Notes: a model not told the origin generated them from the letters alone. 64,000 nt of DNA from Microthrixaceae bacterium (GCA_023957975.1 JAMLGM010000010.1:1-64000), one strand, 5' to 3'. Shown: positions 15,572 through 25,396, counted from the stretch's first letter. Program-made: numbers and translations.

Positions 15572-16198
15572 ATGTCGCTTCCGCCCAGCTACGGCGACAC
15601 CCCGGTCGAGGAAGACGATCTTGCTGCGTTCATCCCCGAGGTGTTGAAGGTTCTCGGCGAATGGCCAACGAAGGCCGACGTCTACGAAATCGAACAAGCG
15701 ATCCAGACTTTCGTTGCCTCCGAATGGATGACGCGGGTGTTGTACTCAGACGTTGGATTGGCCGAGCTTTGCTCGGACCTTACGCTGATGCAGCTTCACC
15801 AGGAGCTTTACGAGGACGTGTGGAGTTGGGCAGGCATTTACCGGACGAAGGAATATTCCATCGGGATAGACCCGCTCCTCATCGTCTCCGCGGTTCGAGA
15901 CTCTCTTGCCAACGCGTTGTATCGGTGGGAGCACGCTGGAGAATGGACGCCGAAGCGATTCGCCGCGTTTGTGCACGCAGACCTCGTGCGGATTCATCCG
16001 TTCGTCGATGGGAACGGCCGAACGACCCGGCTGCTCGCCGATCTGGTCTACCTCGCTGCACAGGGTGACGGTCCCTTCCACGTTTTCGACTGGGACATCA
16101 ACAAACGTCGCTACATCGACCTTCTTCGGGCATTCGACCGTGATCGCGACGAAGGTCCGCTGTCCGAGTTTCTTGGGGATCTGGAGCTCGACGTGTGA
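15572..16198 (+). CDS. fic: Fic-domain AMP transferase toxin
   Basis: The 208-residue protein has the full Fic active-site motif 'HPFVDGNGRTTRLL' near residues 147-160 (HxFx(D/E)GNGRxxR) and the typical upstream helix 'LHQELYEDVWSWAGIYRTKE' near residues 72-91. Fic enzymes transfer AMP from ATP onto target hydroxyl groups; known bacterial targets include gyrase and topoisomerase IV. The partner antitoxin is encoded immediately upstream. The pair lies between two copies of the murI 5' region, pointing to acquisition as a cassette. Confidence 0.93.
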   Translation: MSLPPSYGDTPVEEDDLAAFIPEVLKVLGEWPTKADVYEIEQAIQTFVASEWMTRVLYSDVGLAELCSDLTLMQLHQELYEDVWSWAGIYRTKEYSIGIDPLLIVSAVRDSLANALYRWEHAGEWTPKRFAAFVHADLVRIHPFVDGNGRTTRLLADLVYLAAQGDGPFHVFDWDINKRRYIDLLRAFDRDRDEGPLSEFLGDLELDV

Positions 16199-16262
16199 CG
16201 GGGGAAGTGGGGTGGGTGGCAGCGAAGCCGCTCATCGTGATGACCGCCGCGGTCTCTGTGAA

Positions 16263-16364
16263 CCGTCCCACTGCGGGACCGGCGTCGATGGCCGTATCTT
16301 GCCACACAGTCGCGGTCGGTAGCTTGGTGGCGATGGTCGTGCCCGCGAATCCCCGCCTCGATGC
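16263..16364. repeat. Right copy of the 102-bp direct repeat, carrying the murI start
   Basis: It is the counterpart of 15232-15333 (about 93% identity, no gaps). This copy continues into the intact murI reading frame, so it is the ancestral one or an equally functional duplicate. Confidence 0.95.
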
Positions 16365-17178
16365 CGACGCGCCGATCGCCATGTTCGACTCGGGGTTCGG
16401 TGGGCTCACCGTGGCCCGGGCGGTCATCGACCTGTTGCCCCACGAGCCGATCGTGTACCTGGGCGACACCGCGCGCTACCCCTACGGTCCGCGTTCCCAA
16501 GACGAGGTGCGGGCGTTCTCCCATCAGATCGCCGAGCATCTCGTCGACGAATGCGGGGCGAAACTGTTGATCGTCGCCTGCAATACCGCGGCGGCGGCAG
16601 CGCTCGACGAGTTGCAGGACCGCTTCGACATCCCGGTCATCGGCGTCATCGAGCCGGGGGTTCGTTCGGTGCTCAAGGCGACCGAGAACCGCCGCGTCGG
16701 GGTGATCGGCACCGTGGGCACGATTGAATCCGGCGCCTACCAGGACACGGTTGCGGATCACGCGGCCTGCACCGGCCTCGATGACGTGGAGTTGTGCGCG
16801 CTGTCGTGTCCCGGTTTCGTCGAGTTCGTCGAGCGGGGCGAGTTCGACAGCCATCAGGTACACGTGCTCGCCGAGCGACTCCTCGCGCCCGCCGTCGAGT
16901 TCGGGGTCGACAGCCTCCTGCTCGGCTGCACCCACTACCCGTACCTGGCCCGCACGATCGCCGAGGTCATGGGGCGCGAGGTCGTGTTGGTGTCGAGCGC
17001 AGATGAGACGGCCTTCGAGATCGCCGATCTGCTGGTCGAGCGCGGGCTCGATCGCGACGAGGCGGTGCCCACCCCGGCACCCCGGTTTTTGACGACCGGC
17101 GACGTCGACTGGTTCCAGCACCTCGGCAGCCGCCTGCTCGGACCCGAGTTGGAACGGGCGGAGCGGGTCACCTTGTAA
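16333..17178 (+). CDS. murI: Glutamate racemase MurI
   Basis: The 281-residue protein contains '[14 protein letters not shown]' near residue 17, the first catalytic Cys in '[17 protein letters not shown]' and the second in '[12 protein letters not shown]'. It converts L- to D-glutamate for peptidoglycan. ATG 16333 lies in the right-hand 102-bp repeat; another in-frame ATG precedes the 'FDSG' motif at 16381. It leads the murI-rph-rdgB-galT run, conserved in actinobacteria next to mec-cysO-cysM; here ~9.5 kb separates the two parts. Confidence 0.95.
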   Translation: MVVPANPRLDADAPIAMFDSGFGGLTVARAVIDLLPHEPIVYLGDTARYPYGPRSQDEVRAFSHQIAEHLVDECGAKLLIVACNTAAAAALDELQDRFDIPVIGVIEPGVRSVLKATENRRVGVIGTVGTIESGAYQDTVADHAACTGLDDVELCALSCPGFVEFVERGEFDSHQVHVLAERLLAPAVEFGVDSLLLGCTHYPYLARTIAEVMGREVVLVSSADETAFEIADLLVERGLDRDEAVPTPAPRFLTTGDVDWFQHLGSRLLGPELERAERVTL

Positions 17179-17189
17179 CGTCGGGGCCC

Positions 17190-17930
17190 ATGAGACCAGA
17201 CGGCCGTCGACCCGACGAATTGCGCCCCATCACCATCGAACGCGACTTCACCACCACCTCGCACGGCTCTGTGCTCGTCGCCTTCGGCGAGACCCGAGTG
17301 TTGTGCACGGCGACGGTTGAACTCGACGTGCCGCGTTGGATGAAGGGCACCGGAAAGGGCTGGGTCACCGCCGAGTACTCGATGCTGCCCGGCTCGTCCC
17401 CCGAACGAATCCGTCGCGAACGCAAAGGGCCCAAGGGCCGCACCCAGGAGATCGAGCGGCTGATCGGACGATCGCTGCGAGCGGTGGTCGACATGAAGGC
17501 ACTCGGCGAACGTCAGGTGTTGTTGGACTGCGACGTGTTGCAGGCCGACGGCGGCACCCGCACCGCCTCGATTTCGGGTGCCTGGATCGCCCTACACGAC
17601 GCGTGTGAACGCATGGTGCAGGCCGGCATCATCAAGGCGAATCCGGTGGTCGACCACTGCGCGGCGATCTCGGTGGGGATCATCGACGGCGAACCCCGAC
17701 TCGACCTTCCCTACGTCGAGGACTCGACCGCACAGACCGACATGAACGTCGTGATGACCGGTGCCGGCGGGCTCGTCGAGGTGCAGGGGACCGCGGAGGA
17801 CTCGCCGTTCTCACGTGCCGAACTCAATGCGCTGCTCGACCTGGCCGAGGGTGGCATCGCTGAGATCGTCACCCGTCAACGCGAGGTGGTCGCGGCCGCT
17901 CCGACGCCGAAGTCGTTCACGGCCCGGTAG
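17190..17930 (+). CDS. rph: Ribonuclease PH
   Basis: The 246-residue protein matches RNase PH along its length: '[44 protein letters not shown]', the phosphate-binding '[27 protein letters not shown]', '[23 protein letters not shown]' and '[16 protein letters not shown]'. It trims tRNA 3' ends phosphorolytically. It starts 11 bp after murI, so the two are one transcript. Confidence 0.96.
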   Translation: MRPDGRRPDELRPITIERDFTTTSHGSVLVAFGETRVLCTATVELDVPRWMKGTGKGWVTAEYSMLPGSSPERIRRERKGPKGRTQEIERLIGRSLRAVVDMKALGERQVLLDCDVLQADGGTRTASISGAWIALHDACERMVQAGIIKANPVVDHCAAISVGIIDGEPRLDLPYVEDSTAQTDMNVVMTGAGGLVEVQGTAEDSPFSRAELNALLDLAEGGIAEIVTRQREVVAAAPTPKSFTAR

Positions 17931-17940
17931 GGGCGCAGTG

Positions 17941-18561
17941 ATGAGCGCGACCCCGGTGGCATCGGCAACCGCGAACCCCAAGAAGCTCGTCGAGTTGCAG
18001 GTGCTCTTCGACGAGGTGGCCGCTGGATGCTTCGAGTTGGTGCCTCGGCCGGCCGACCTGCCCGACGTGGAGGAGACCGGCGACACGTTGGGCGACAACG
18101 CCCGGCTCAAGGCGGTTGCGGTGATGGAAGCGACCGGATGTGCCGCGATCGCGGATGACACGGGCCTGGAGGTCGACGCACTCGACGGGGCGCCCGGCGT
18201 TCGCTCGGCCCGCTTCAGCGGCGGCGACCACGACGACGACGCCAATGTGGCACTGCTGCTGTCGAAACTGGCGGGCGTCTCGGAGCCGACGGCTCGGTCG
18301 GCGCGGTTCCGCACCGTCATCTGCATCGCGCGGCCCGACGGGGAGATTGCCTTTGCTGAAGGGGTGTGCGAGGGCACGATCGCAGATGAGCGGCACGGCG
18401 ACGCGGGATTCGGGTACGACCCGGTGTTCGTCCCGGTCGAGGGGGATGGCCGCACGTTTGCGGAGATGGCGCCCGACGAGAAGAACGCCATCAGCCACCG
18501 GGGTCGGGCGATACGCGCGGCTGGCGACCTGCTCGTGGATTTCGTGGGACTCGGATCATGA
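17941..18561 (+). CDS. rdgB: XTP/dITP pyrophosphatase (RdgB/Ham1)
   Basis: The 206-residue protein has the Ham1 signatures: 'ASATANPKKLVEL' (usually SxNxxK), 'DTLGDNARLKAVAVMEATGCAAIADDTGLEVDALDGAPGVRSARFSG', 'GDAGFGYDPVFVP' and 'EMAPDEKNAISHRGRA'. It removes deaminated purine triphosphates. It is translationally close to rph (10 bp) and overlaps galT by 4 bp. Confidence 0.95.
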   Translation: MSATPVASATANPKKLVELQVLFDEVAAGCFELVPRPADLPDVEETGDTLGDNARLKAVAVMEATGCAAIADDTGLEVDALDGAPGVRSARFSGGDHDDDANVALLLSKLAGVSEPTARSARFRTVICIARPDGEIAFAEGVCEGTIADERHGDAGFGYDPVFVPVEGDGRTFAEMAPDEKNAISHRGRAIRAAGDLLVDFVGLGS

Positions 18562-19520
18562 GCGGAGAGTTGCGATTCGATCGCTTGACGGGGCAGTGGG
18601 TCAACATCTCGGCTCATCGTCAGAGCCGCCCCAACCTTCCCTCGACCGGCTGCCCGTTCTGCGTCGGAGGGCTCGAGGCGCCCGAACCCTACGACACCTT
18701 GGCATTTGTCAACCGCTGGCCGGCATTCGTTCCCGGCGACCCGGTCGACCTCGGCGCGCTCGAGGCCGCTGGAGTCGATCTCGGCGCCGCGGTCGGAGCG
18801 TCGGAGGTCATCTTGTACTCGCCGGTCCATGACGCGTCGTTGGCGTCGTTGGGATGGCAACAGGTGCGCAAGGTCGTCGACCTGTGGGCGCAGCGCAGCG
18901 AGGAGCTGCTGGCCCGCCCGGAGGTGGAGTACGCCCTCGTGTTCGAGAGCCGCGGCGCCGAGGTCGGGGCGACGATTCATCATCCCCACGGGCAGATCTA
19001 CGCGTTCGGATTCACCCCGCCCGCGGCGCTCGTCGAAGCCGAGCGGACGCGCCACGACGGCGGCTGCGTCGTGTGCGCCGAGGTGGAACGTGAACGTGGC
19101 GACGGCGACCGGGTGCTGTGGGATGGCGACGGGGTGGTGGCGTGGGTGCCGTATGCGTCGGCCCACCCGTACGGGGTGAACATCGTCGCCGCCGATCACC
19201 TCGGGCGCCTCGGGGATCTCGACGATGCCGCCCGCGACGGCCTCGCTCGGGCGCTCACCGCGGTTCTGAGCGGTTATGAAAACCTCTGGGCCGACGACCC
19301 GAATCGCAGCGAGATCTTCCCGTATCTCATGTGGTTCCACCAGGAACCCTCGACGCGCACCGGCGACTATCACCTGCACGTCCACCTCGCTCCGCCCCAG
19401 CGCGCCCCGGGGGTGTCGAGGTTCATCGCTGCCGGTGAGGTCGGGTCGGGAACGATGTCGAACCCCGTCGCCCCCGAAGCGGCCGCGCAAGTGTTGCGCG
19501 ACGCCATGGGGCTGGGATGA
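18558..19520 (+). CDS. galT: Galactose-1-phosphate uridylyltransferase-like protein
   Basis: This 320-residue HIT-superfamily transferase has the Zn ligands 'CPFC' near residue 35, the catalytic 'HHPHGQIYAFG' (HPHxQ) near 141-147, and the second half with 'CVVCAEVE' and 'HLHVHLAPPQR'. GalT moves UMP between glucose-1-P and galactose-1-P. No galK or galE lies nearby, so a different sugar-1-phosphate is possible. It starts in an ATGA overlap with rdgB. Confidence 0.88.
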   Translation: MSGELRFDRLTGQWVNISAHRQSRPNLPSTGCPFCVGGLEAPEPYDTLAFVNRWPAFVPGDPVDLGALEAAGVDLGAAVGASEVILYSPVHDASLASLGWQQVRKVVDLWAQRSEELLARPEVEYALVFESRGAEVGATIHHPHGQIYAFGFTPPAALVEAERTRHDGGCVVCAEVERERGDGDRVLWDGDGVVAWVPYASAHPYGVNIVAADHLGRLGDLDDAARDGLARALTAVLSGYENLWADDPNRSEIFPYLMWFHQEPSTRTGDYHLHVHLAPPQRAPGVSRFIAAGEVGSGTMSNPVAPEAAAQVLRDAMGLG

Positions 19521-19527
19521 AGCTGCG

Positions 19528-20055
19528 ATGACCAGGTCGGTGGCGTTGATCCGTGGCGTGGGCGGTGCCACGGCGATGAAGATGGCGGATCTGAAGGCTG
19601 CTGTCGTGGCCGCCGGCTTGGGAGACGTTGCGACTCTGCAGGTCGCTGGCAACATCGTGTTCGACGACTCCGGGCACGATTCGGCGTACTGGGCTCAGTT
19701 GGTCCACGACGCGGTGTTGTCGCAATTCGGCCACGACCTCGCCGTTCTCGTTCGAACTCACCGCCAGCTCGTCGACTTGGTGGCCCGGCATCGGTTCGCC
19801 GGAACCCAGGAAGGCAAGTGGTTGATGACGGTCGTGCTCGACGCTCAGCCCACCCCCGAGCGGATCGCTTCGATCGATCCGACGTTCGGGTCTCCCGACC
19901 AATTCGTCATCGATGGTGCCGAAATCTTCATCCGCTACGACGGCGGCGTCGCCGGGTCGAAGCTGCAGACGGCGGCGTTCGAGCGCCAATTGGGCGTCGT
20001 GGGCACCGCGCGTAACGCGAACACCCTCGCGAAGCTTGTCGAGATGACCGCCTGA
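19528..20055 (+). CDS. DUF1697 family protein
   Basis: The 175-residue protein 'MTRSVALIRGVGGATAMKMADLKAAVVAAGLGDVATLQVAGNIVF' has the DUF1697 pattern, normally 'RGINVGG...M..L......G...V.TyiqSGNvvf', continuing with 'VLVRTHRQLVDLVARHRF'. No biochemical role is established for the family. It follows galT by 7 bp and is probably the last gene of that operon. Confidence 0.75.
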   Translation: MTRSVALIRGVGGATAMKMADLKAAVVAAGLGDVATLQVAGNIVFDDSGHDSAYWAQLVHDAVLSQFGHDLAVLVRTHRQLVDLVARHRFAGTQEGKWLMTVVLDAQPTPERIASIDPTFGSPDQFVIDGAEIFIRYDGGVAGSKLQTAAFERQLGVVGTARNANTLAKLVEMTA

Positions 20056-20089
20056 CTCTTCGGGTGCAGGTCCGCGTTCACCGCGGCGC

Positions 20090-21196
20090 TCACCAGTTGC
20101 GCAGGTCGATCGGCCAGGTGTCGAGCACCTCGGCGTCGAGTTCGATGGTGCCGTCCTCGTTGCACTCGGCGACGACATACATCCGCTCGTGTAGGGCCAT
20201 CGTGGGGTCGACATGCGCCGGCACCAGGTGCACGCGTTCGCCGACCGCAGGCAGCGCTCGGCCGGAGTCATCCGCGTTCGCGACGAACGTGACGTGCTCG
20301 TCGGAACAAAAGAAGGTCGTGTGGCCGATCGTGGTCGGATCACCGTGATCCATCCCGAACGCCTTCAGCCCTGCGTCTGCGACGCCATATCCGTCGGTGC
20401 GATTGGTCGAAATCACGGTGGAGAGCACCGACACCGCCTGGCGAAACGGCAGGCCGAGCGTGGCGTAGGAGGTGTCCATGAGTAGGTACGAGCCGGCCTG
20501 GACCTCGCTCACCAGCGCCGTGCCATCGGGCGGGGCGTCGTGGAGGTCGAAGGTTCCGGTTCCACCCGCGGACACGATGTCGCCACCGACGTCGTCATGG
20601 GCAGCACGTAGCTGTTGCATCGCCAACGCGACCTGCTCGATTCGCCAGGATCGATCGGGGTTGCCGACGACGTGGCCCTCATATCCCATCACGCCTCGGA
20701 CCTCGAGACCGGCCGACCTGGCCCGGTGCGCCAGTTCGCCGGCGCGCTCGGGCGCCACCCCACAGCGGGGCATCCCGACGTTGACGTCGATGAGGACGTT
20801 GAGCGGTCCGCGTCGGCGTGCGGCGGCAGCGACGTCGAGCGTCTGAACCGAGTCGATGGCGACGGTGATTCGGGCGTCGCCATCGGCAGCGGCCTGGACG
20901 ACCGCGGCCTGCACGACCGCGGTGAGCCCGGCGACGTCGAGGGTTTCGTTGGCCAGCAACAGGTCGGCGCCGAGCCCGGCCCGGATCATCCCCGACAGTT
21001 CTCGAAGGGTCGCGCAACACGCCGAGTGGCTGGCGGATCGTTCGGCTGCGTAGCGGGCGAGGCGGGTGGACTTGTGCGCCTTGACATGCGATCGAACCGA
21101 GGGGCCCGGGCGAATCTTGGCCATGGCGTCGATGTTGTGGTTCAACGAGGCCAGATCGACGACGAGCGCTGGGGTCGGTAGGTCGGCGACGAGCAT
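20090..21196 (-). CDS. D-threonine aldolase-like PLP enzyme (alanine racemase fold)
   Basis: This 368-residue fold-type III PLP protein starts 'MLVADLPTPALVVDLASLNHNI'. The PLP lysine is in 'VRSHVKAHKSTRLA' near residue 39. Later elements are 'LIDVNVGMPRCGV' and 'MGYEGHVVG', and the metal-site motif 'VPAHVDPTMALHERMYV' near the C-terminus resembles the H-x-D/C metal ligands of D-threonine aldolase and D-serine dehydratase. It should cleave a D-beta-hydroxy amino acid; which one is uncertain. Divergent from the thiolase gene. Confidence 0.85.
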   Translation of the reverse strand: MLVADLPTPALVVDLASLNHNIDAMAKIRPGPSVRSHVKAHKSTRLARYAAERSASHSACCATLRELSGMIRAGLGADLLLANETLDVAGLTAVVQAAVVQAAADGDARITVAIDSVQTLDVAAAARRRGPLNVLIDVNVGMPRCGVAPERAGELAHRARSAGLEVRGVMGYEGHVVGNPDRSWRIEQVALAMQQLRAAHDDVGGDIVSAGGTGTFDLHDAPPDGTALVSEVQAGSYLLMDTSYATLGLPFRQAVSVLSTVISTNRTDGYGVADAGLKAFGMDHGDPTTIGHTTFFCSDEHVTFVANADDSGRALPAVGERVHLVPAHVDPTMALHERMYVVAECNEDGTIELDAEVLDTWPIDLRNW

Positions 21197-21255
21197 CGCC
21201 GCACCCTACCCACGCCGGGCGAGTGTGGTTGGGCCGATCGGTAAGGTTGAGGCCC

Positions 21256-22425
21256 GTGAGGGGACAGGCCGCCATCGCGGGCATCGCTGAGACGCCGTTC
21301 TACCGCGGGTCGCCGCGTCTGCCGATCGAGTTGATGCTCGACGCGTCGCTCGAAGCGATCGCTGATGCCGGGCTGGCTCCGAGTGATATCGACGGCATCT
21401 GCGCTCCGCCAGGGTTCACGAGCGCGGAGGAGCTCGCTGCGAACCTCGGCATCGAGGACCTGGGATTCTCCGCGATCACCGCCGTCGGGGGCGCCTCGAG
21501 CGTGGCCGGCATACGCAACGCAGCGATGGCGGTGGCCACGGGTGTCGCGACCTCGGTGCTCGTCGTCGTCGGATGGAACGGGTATTCGTGGATGCGGCCA
21601 CGCGACGGGGTGGCGGTGCCTCGCCATGGGCTGGCGATGAGTTCGGCCCAGGACGTCGTGGTCGACGTGATGGTTCCCCAGGGTGCCATCGGCGCGACCC
21701 AGTTCTATGCGCCACTCGCGAATGACTACCGCCGCCGACGGGGTATCACCGACGACGACGGGGCTGCGTTCGCGATGGCGATGCGGCGCCACGCGCACCG
21801 TCACCCGCTCGCGGTGATGCGTGACACGCCGATGACCACCGAGGACTACTTCGAGTCGTCGATGCTGTCGGAACCGTTCCGCAAGCTCGACTGCTGTCTC
21901 GAGACCGACGCGGCGGCCGCAGTCGTGGTGACCTCGGTGCAACGCGCGGCCGACGCACCCCACGGGGTGGTGGCGATCCTCGGCGTGGGGGAGGGGCGAC
22001 CCGAACCCGCCGACGACATCGCCGGGCGCAGCGACCTGCTGCGCATCGGGCTGAGTGGGGCGGCTCCGAGAGCCTTCGCGATGGCGGACCTCACACCAGC
22101 GGACCTCGACGTGGTGGGCGTCTACGACTGTTTCACCTACGTGGCGATGCTGCAGTTGGAGGTGCTCGGTGTCGTGGGCGAGGGGGAGGCGGGCATCGCG
22201 GCGCGCGAGGGACGTTTCGACCTCGGTGGTGCACTCCCGGTGAACACCCATGGCGGATTGTTGAGCCAGGGACACATGTGGGGAATGAACCACGTCATCG
22301 AGATGACCCGCCAGATTCGTGGCGAGGCCGGGGAGCGCCAGGTGCCCGGCGCTCGGTTGAGTGCGGTGACCGGGTGGGGCGACTTCGGCGATGGAACCGT
22401 GGTCGTGTTGGGCTCGAAGCCATGA
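21256..22425 (+). CDS. Thiolase-fold lipid-transfer-type acetyl-CoA acetyltransferase
   Basis: The 389-residue protein begins with GTG and 'RGQAAIAGIAETPF', the usual start of SCP-x/lipid-transfer thiolases. It has 'ITAVGGASSVAGIRNAAMAVATG' at the nucleophile region, where the classical Cys is replaced by a Gly/Ala-rich segment. Also present are 'YDCFTYVAMLQLEVLG', 'PVNTHGGLLSQGHMWGMNHV' (the HGG motif) and a C-terminal 'VTGWGDFGDGTVVVLG' where GWG replaces the CGGG loop. This resembles non-decarboxylating aldolase-like members (Ltp/ChsH-associated). It overlaps the DUF35 gene by 4 bp; the two are expected to form a complex. Confidence 0.82.
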   Translation: MRGQAAIAGIAETPFYRGSPRLPIELMLDASLEAIADAGLAPSDIDGICAPPGFTSAEELAANLGIEDLGFSAITAVGGASSVAGIRNAAMAVATGVATSVLVVVGWNGYSWMRPRDGVAVPRHGLAMSSAQDVVVDVMVPQGAIGATQFYAPLANDYRRRRGITDDDGAAFAMAMRRHAHRHPLAVMRDTPMTTEDYFESSMLSEPFRKLDCCLETDAAAAVVVTSVQRAADAPHGVVAILGVGEGRPEPADDIAGRSDLLRIGLSGAAPRAFAMADLTPADLDVVGVYDCFTYVAMLQLEVLGVVGEGEAGIAAREGRFDLGGALPVNTHGGLLSQGHMWGMNHVIEMTRQIRGEAGERQVPGARLSAVTGWGDFGDGTVVVLGSKP

Positions 22426-22841
22426 CTCAACACGACGGATTCCCGTGCCAGCCGATCGGTGCTGCCGGGCTCCACCAGCAGTGGTATGACGCCAACGCAT
22501 CGGCCGGCCGGCTCACCGCACAACGGTGCGAATGTGGACGCTGGCGTATGCCTGCTCGCTACCGATGCGCGAGCTGTCATGGGGAGGCGTGGTCGTTTGA
22601 ACCGGTTGGCGACCATGGGCGGGTTGTCGGGTGGACCGTCACCCATCGGCCGTTCCATTTCGGGTTTGCGCAGGTCGTTCCCTATGCGTTGGTGATCGCC
22701 GAGGTCCCCGAAGGAATTCGCGTGCTGTTGCACGTGCGCCCGAGCCTGACCGACGTTGGGGGCGACATCGATTGGCACGGACGCGAGGTTGTGATCGCGG
22801 TTGACGAGTTCGGCCTGCCCTACGCCTCGTTGGTCGGTTGA
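22422..22841 (+). CDS. DUF35 OB-fold zinc-ribbon acyl-CoA-associated protein
   Basis: The 139-residue protein has a rubredoxin-like zinc ribbon 'CECGRWRMPARYRCASC' near residues 36-52 followed by the OB-fold 'GRVVGWTVTHRPFHFGFAQVVPYALVIAEVPEG'. DUF35 partners of thiolases shape the acyl-CoA pocket. The ATGA overlap with the thiolase stop supports a two-protein enzyme. It converges with the DUF222 gene, with 2 bp between stops. Confidence 0.88.
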   Translation: MTQHDGFPCQPIGAAGLHQQWYDANASAGRLTAQRCECGRWRMPARYRCASCHGEAWSFEPVGDHGRVVGWTVTHRPFHFGFAQVVPYALVIAEVPEGIRVLLHVRPSLTDVGGDIDWHGREVVIAVDEFGLPYASLVG

Positions 22842-22843
22842 GT

Positions 22844-24580
22844 TCATGGTCGGGGTGGCTGTTTGTAGCGGGGGGTGTTGGTGATGGTGGTGCCATCGGG
22901 TCGAGTGGCGTGGAGCGGCTGGTTGGGGTTGCCGGAGATGACGGCGTCGCCGTTGTGGTGTCGATGGTGGTGCCCGGGACAGACGTTGGCGAGGCCGTTG
23001 GGGTCGGTGGTTCCGCCGTCGCTGTAGTGGACGAGGTGGTGCAGGTCGCAGCCGATGGTGTTGCGCTCGCATCCGGGGAACCGACATCCGCGGTCGCGGT
23101 GAGCGAGGGCGCGCCGAAGGACATCGGGAGCGAGGCGTCGTGTTCGTCCGTAGGACAGGGGCGTGCCGTCGCGGGTGAAGGTGGGGATGACATCAGCGTT
23201 GGCGAGGAGGGCCCACAGGGTCTCGTCGGTGATGTCGAGGTTGGTTTCGGTGTGGGCTGGGCCGGAGACGTCGGGTTCGCCGTGGTGTTCGCTGAAGAGC
23301 GCGGCGAGGCCTTCGTCGGCGCGGTTGAGTTTGTCGAGGTCGATGTGGATGTAGGCGCCGACGCGGCCGGGCCGGGTCAGACCGGCCGCCGCGAGCAAGG
23401 CGTCGCGCAACGCTGACGCACGGCGTTGCGCCATGGTCGGCAGGTGTGGTGGGTCGGCTTCCTGCCCAGCGACGGTCCCGCGGTTCCGTCCGCCTGCGGC
23501 CTCGCCGTCGGTCTGGCCGCCGGTATTGGCTTCGTGCTCGCCGCCGGTCTGGCCACCGCTCTTGGCATCGCGCTCACCGCCGGTCTGGTCGTCCTGTCGG
23601 GCGGTCTCGCCATCGCGCTTGGCGGCGGTCGTGTCTCGGCCGTCCCGACCGGCGTCTCTGGTGGCGCGTTTCCCGTCGGTCGCACACCCGCCTTCCCGGT
23701 CAGCGGCGTGCGCGTCGTGAGCGGCGTCGGTGGCAGCGTTCTCGCTGACGGGGTCCTTCCCCGAATCGCTCTGTGCCGTGTGGAGTTGGCGGTTGATGAG
23801 GTCGTGGAGGATGGTCGCGAGGAGTGCGCCGTCGTCGGGGGTGAGATCTCCATGGAGGTGCCATCGACCGTTGAACGTTTGAGACAACGTGATGTGGGAC
23901 GGGTCGGTACTCGGATCACCCGGGCCGTCTTGGTCGAGACGGTCGCGAACGTTGTGGCAAAAGCCTTCGAATCGGTTGAGCGAACACCGCGAGGCGGCAT
24001 CGAGCAACAGCGGTTGGATCTCGCGGATGGCGTCGATTGCAGCATCGAGGTGGTCGCCCTCGAACGTCTGGGGGATGATCTTGGCGATGGCATCGAGGTG
24101 CCCGAGGGTGAGTTCGCCAGCCTCGAACGCGGTGCGGACTTCTCCGAAACGCTCGGTGACGACCCCGGCACGCAGCAAACGGTATGCGTCGCGCCTGGTG
24201 ATGCCGTGATGGAGCGCGAGCCACAAGCCGATGGTGCCCATGCCATCGAGTTCGTGGACACGTTCCGAGGCTGCAAGCCCGGAAGCGGCGACGTGCAAAC
24301 GCTCGACGATGTGGGTGAGGCGTGCCGCAGCAACCGACAAGTCGGCAGCAATCTGCGAGCGGTTGGCGCCTGCAGGAGTGCGGACTGCGGCCTTCGTGCC
24401 CCGCACTCCCGCGAGCACTGCATCGACGAGCGCCGAGGCCGCTTCGCCAAGGTCGCCGCACGCGCCGATAGCGCCAACGAGGACATCCCAACCACCATCC
24501 GGACAGCCATCTGGACCGGCGTTCTCGCCGCGACGGAAAGCACCTGAATCGATTTGAGATGCACCGGCGTAGTCGTACAT
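22844..24580 (-). CDS. DUF222/13E12-repeat-family HNH endonuclease protein
   Basis: The 578-residue protein has an N-terminal DUF222 domain (residues ~20-300, including '[47 protein letters not shown]'), an Asp/Gly/Gln-rich low-complexity linker of ~90 residues, and a C-terminal HNH domain. That domain reads '[45 protein letters not shown]'. The function is unproven; the HNH core implies DNA cleavage. ATG 24580 is favoured because an actinobacterial LexA box ends 13 bp upstream, and this family is SOS-controlled in mycobacteria. Confidence 0.88.
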   Translation of the reverse strand: MYDYAGASQIDSGAFRRGENAGPDGCPDGGWDVLVGAIGACGDLGEAASALVDAVLAGVRGTKAAVRTPAGANRSQIAADLSVAAARLTHIVERLHVAASGLAASERVHELDGMGTIGLWLALHHGITRRDAYRLLRAGVVTERFGEVRTAFEAGELTLGHLDAIAKIIPQTFEGDHLDAAIDAIREIQPLLLDAASRCSLNRFEGFCHNVRDRLDQDGPGDPSTDPSHITLSQTFNGRWHLHGDLTPDDGALLATILHDLINRQLHTAQSDSGKDPVSENAATDAAHDAHAADREGGCATDGKRATRDAGRDGRDTTAAKRDGETARQDDQTGGERDAKSGGQTGGEHEANTGGQTDGEAAGGRNRGTVAGQEADPPHLPTMAQRRASALRDALLAAAGLTRPGRVGAYIHIDLDKLNRADEGLAALFSEHHGEPDVSGPAHTETNLDITDETLWALLANADVIPTFTRDGTPLSYGRTRRLAPDVLRRALAHRDRGCRFPGCERNTIGCDLHHLVHYSDGGTTDPNGLANVCPGHHHRHHNGDAVISGNPNQPLHATRPDGTTITNTPRYKQPPRP

Positions 24581-24592
24581 GTCGCCATAGTA

Positions 24593-24608
24593 TCGAACAG
24601 GCGTACGA
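24593..24608 (-). promoter_or_regulatory. LexA/SOS box of the DUF222-HNH gene
   Basis: TCGAAC-AGGC-GTACGA differs at one base from the mycobacterial LexA consensus TCGAAC-N4-GTTCGA. It overlaps the expected promoter of the minus-strand gene starting at 24580. A further half-site (AAGTTCGATC) lies at about 24641. Confidence 0.72.
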
Positions 24609-24802
24609 TACGCAAGTCGAAATGCGGAAGAACCAAACAAAAGTTCGATCCGAAGTGTGGGCGTCGTCTGGGTGCAAGGGCAGCGCAGGCAGCAAGGGCA
24701 GCACAGGCCCCGGCGGCGCGGAGGTGCTCTCGCGCCGCCCGCGTTGGCTCGTTCGCTCGACCGGTGCCGGAATCGTCAAGGTGCCGACTAACCTTCACTC
24801 CA

Positions 24803-25396
24803 ATGGCTAACCCACTTCCGATCTCCGAACTGAGCGGCGGCTTCGACCCGATCTCCGACGTGTCGAGCAAGCTGCTGAAGAACCGCATCGTGATCCTCGG
24901 CTCCGAGGTCAACGATCAGGTCGCAAACCTGATCTCGGCGCAGCTCCTGTACCTCGACGGACAGGACGACAGCTCCGACATCTGGCTGTACATCAACAGC
25001 CCGGGCGGATCGGTCACCGCCGGTCTGGCTATCTACGACACGATGAACTTCATCAAGCCGAACGTTGGCACGGTCTGCATGGGACTCGCGGCGTCGATGG
25101 GGCAGTTCCTGCTGTCGGCGGGAGCGAAGGGCATGCGGTTCGCGTTGCCGAGCAGTCGGATCATGATGCATCAGCCCTCCGGCGGGTTTCAGGGCAACGC
25201 GGCCGACATCAAGATCCAGGCCGAGCAGATGATCTACATCAAGCAGATGCTGTCCGAGCGCATCGCCGAGCACACCGGCCAAACCGTTGATCAGATCATC
25301 AAGGACTCCGATCGCGACCGTTGGTTCACCGCTCCTGAGGCGAAGGATTACGGCATCATCGACCAGGTGATCGTGCGCCGCGGCGAAATGCACTGA
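24803..25396 (+). CDS. clpP: ATP-dependent Clp protease proteolytic subunit (copy 1)
   Basis: The 197-residue serine protease has the catalytic Ser in '[17 protein letters not shown]' and the His in '[17 protein letters not shown]', and the Asp region '[23 protein letters not shown]'. Actinobacteria commonly make mixed ClpP1P2 tetradecamers; the second subunit is encoded far away at 53.6 kb beside clpX. The frame extends upstream, but ATG 24803 gives the family start. The 194 bp between the LexA box and this ATG contain no other gene. Confidence 0.95.
   Translation: MANPLPISELSGGFDPISDVSSKLLKNRIVILGSEVNDQVANLISAQLLYLDGQDDSSDIWLYINSPGGSVTAGLAIYDTMNFIKPNVGTVCMGLAASMGQFLLSAGAKGMRFALPSSRIMMHQPSGGFQGNAADIKIQAEQMIYIKQMLSERIAEHTGQTVDQIIKDSDRDRWFTAPEAKDYGIIDQVIVRRGEMH

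Noticed and set aside
17811-19655. 614-residue minus-strand frame over rdgB-galT
   Set aside because: Antisense shadow; no conserved motif, while the plus-strand genes are textbook matches.
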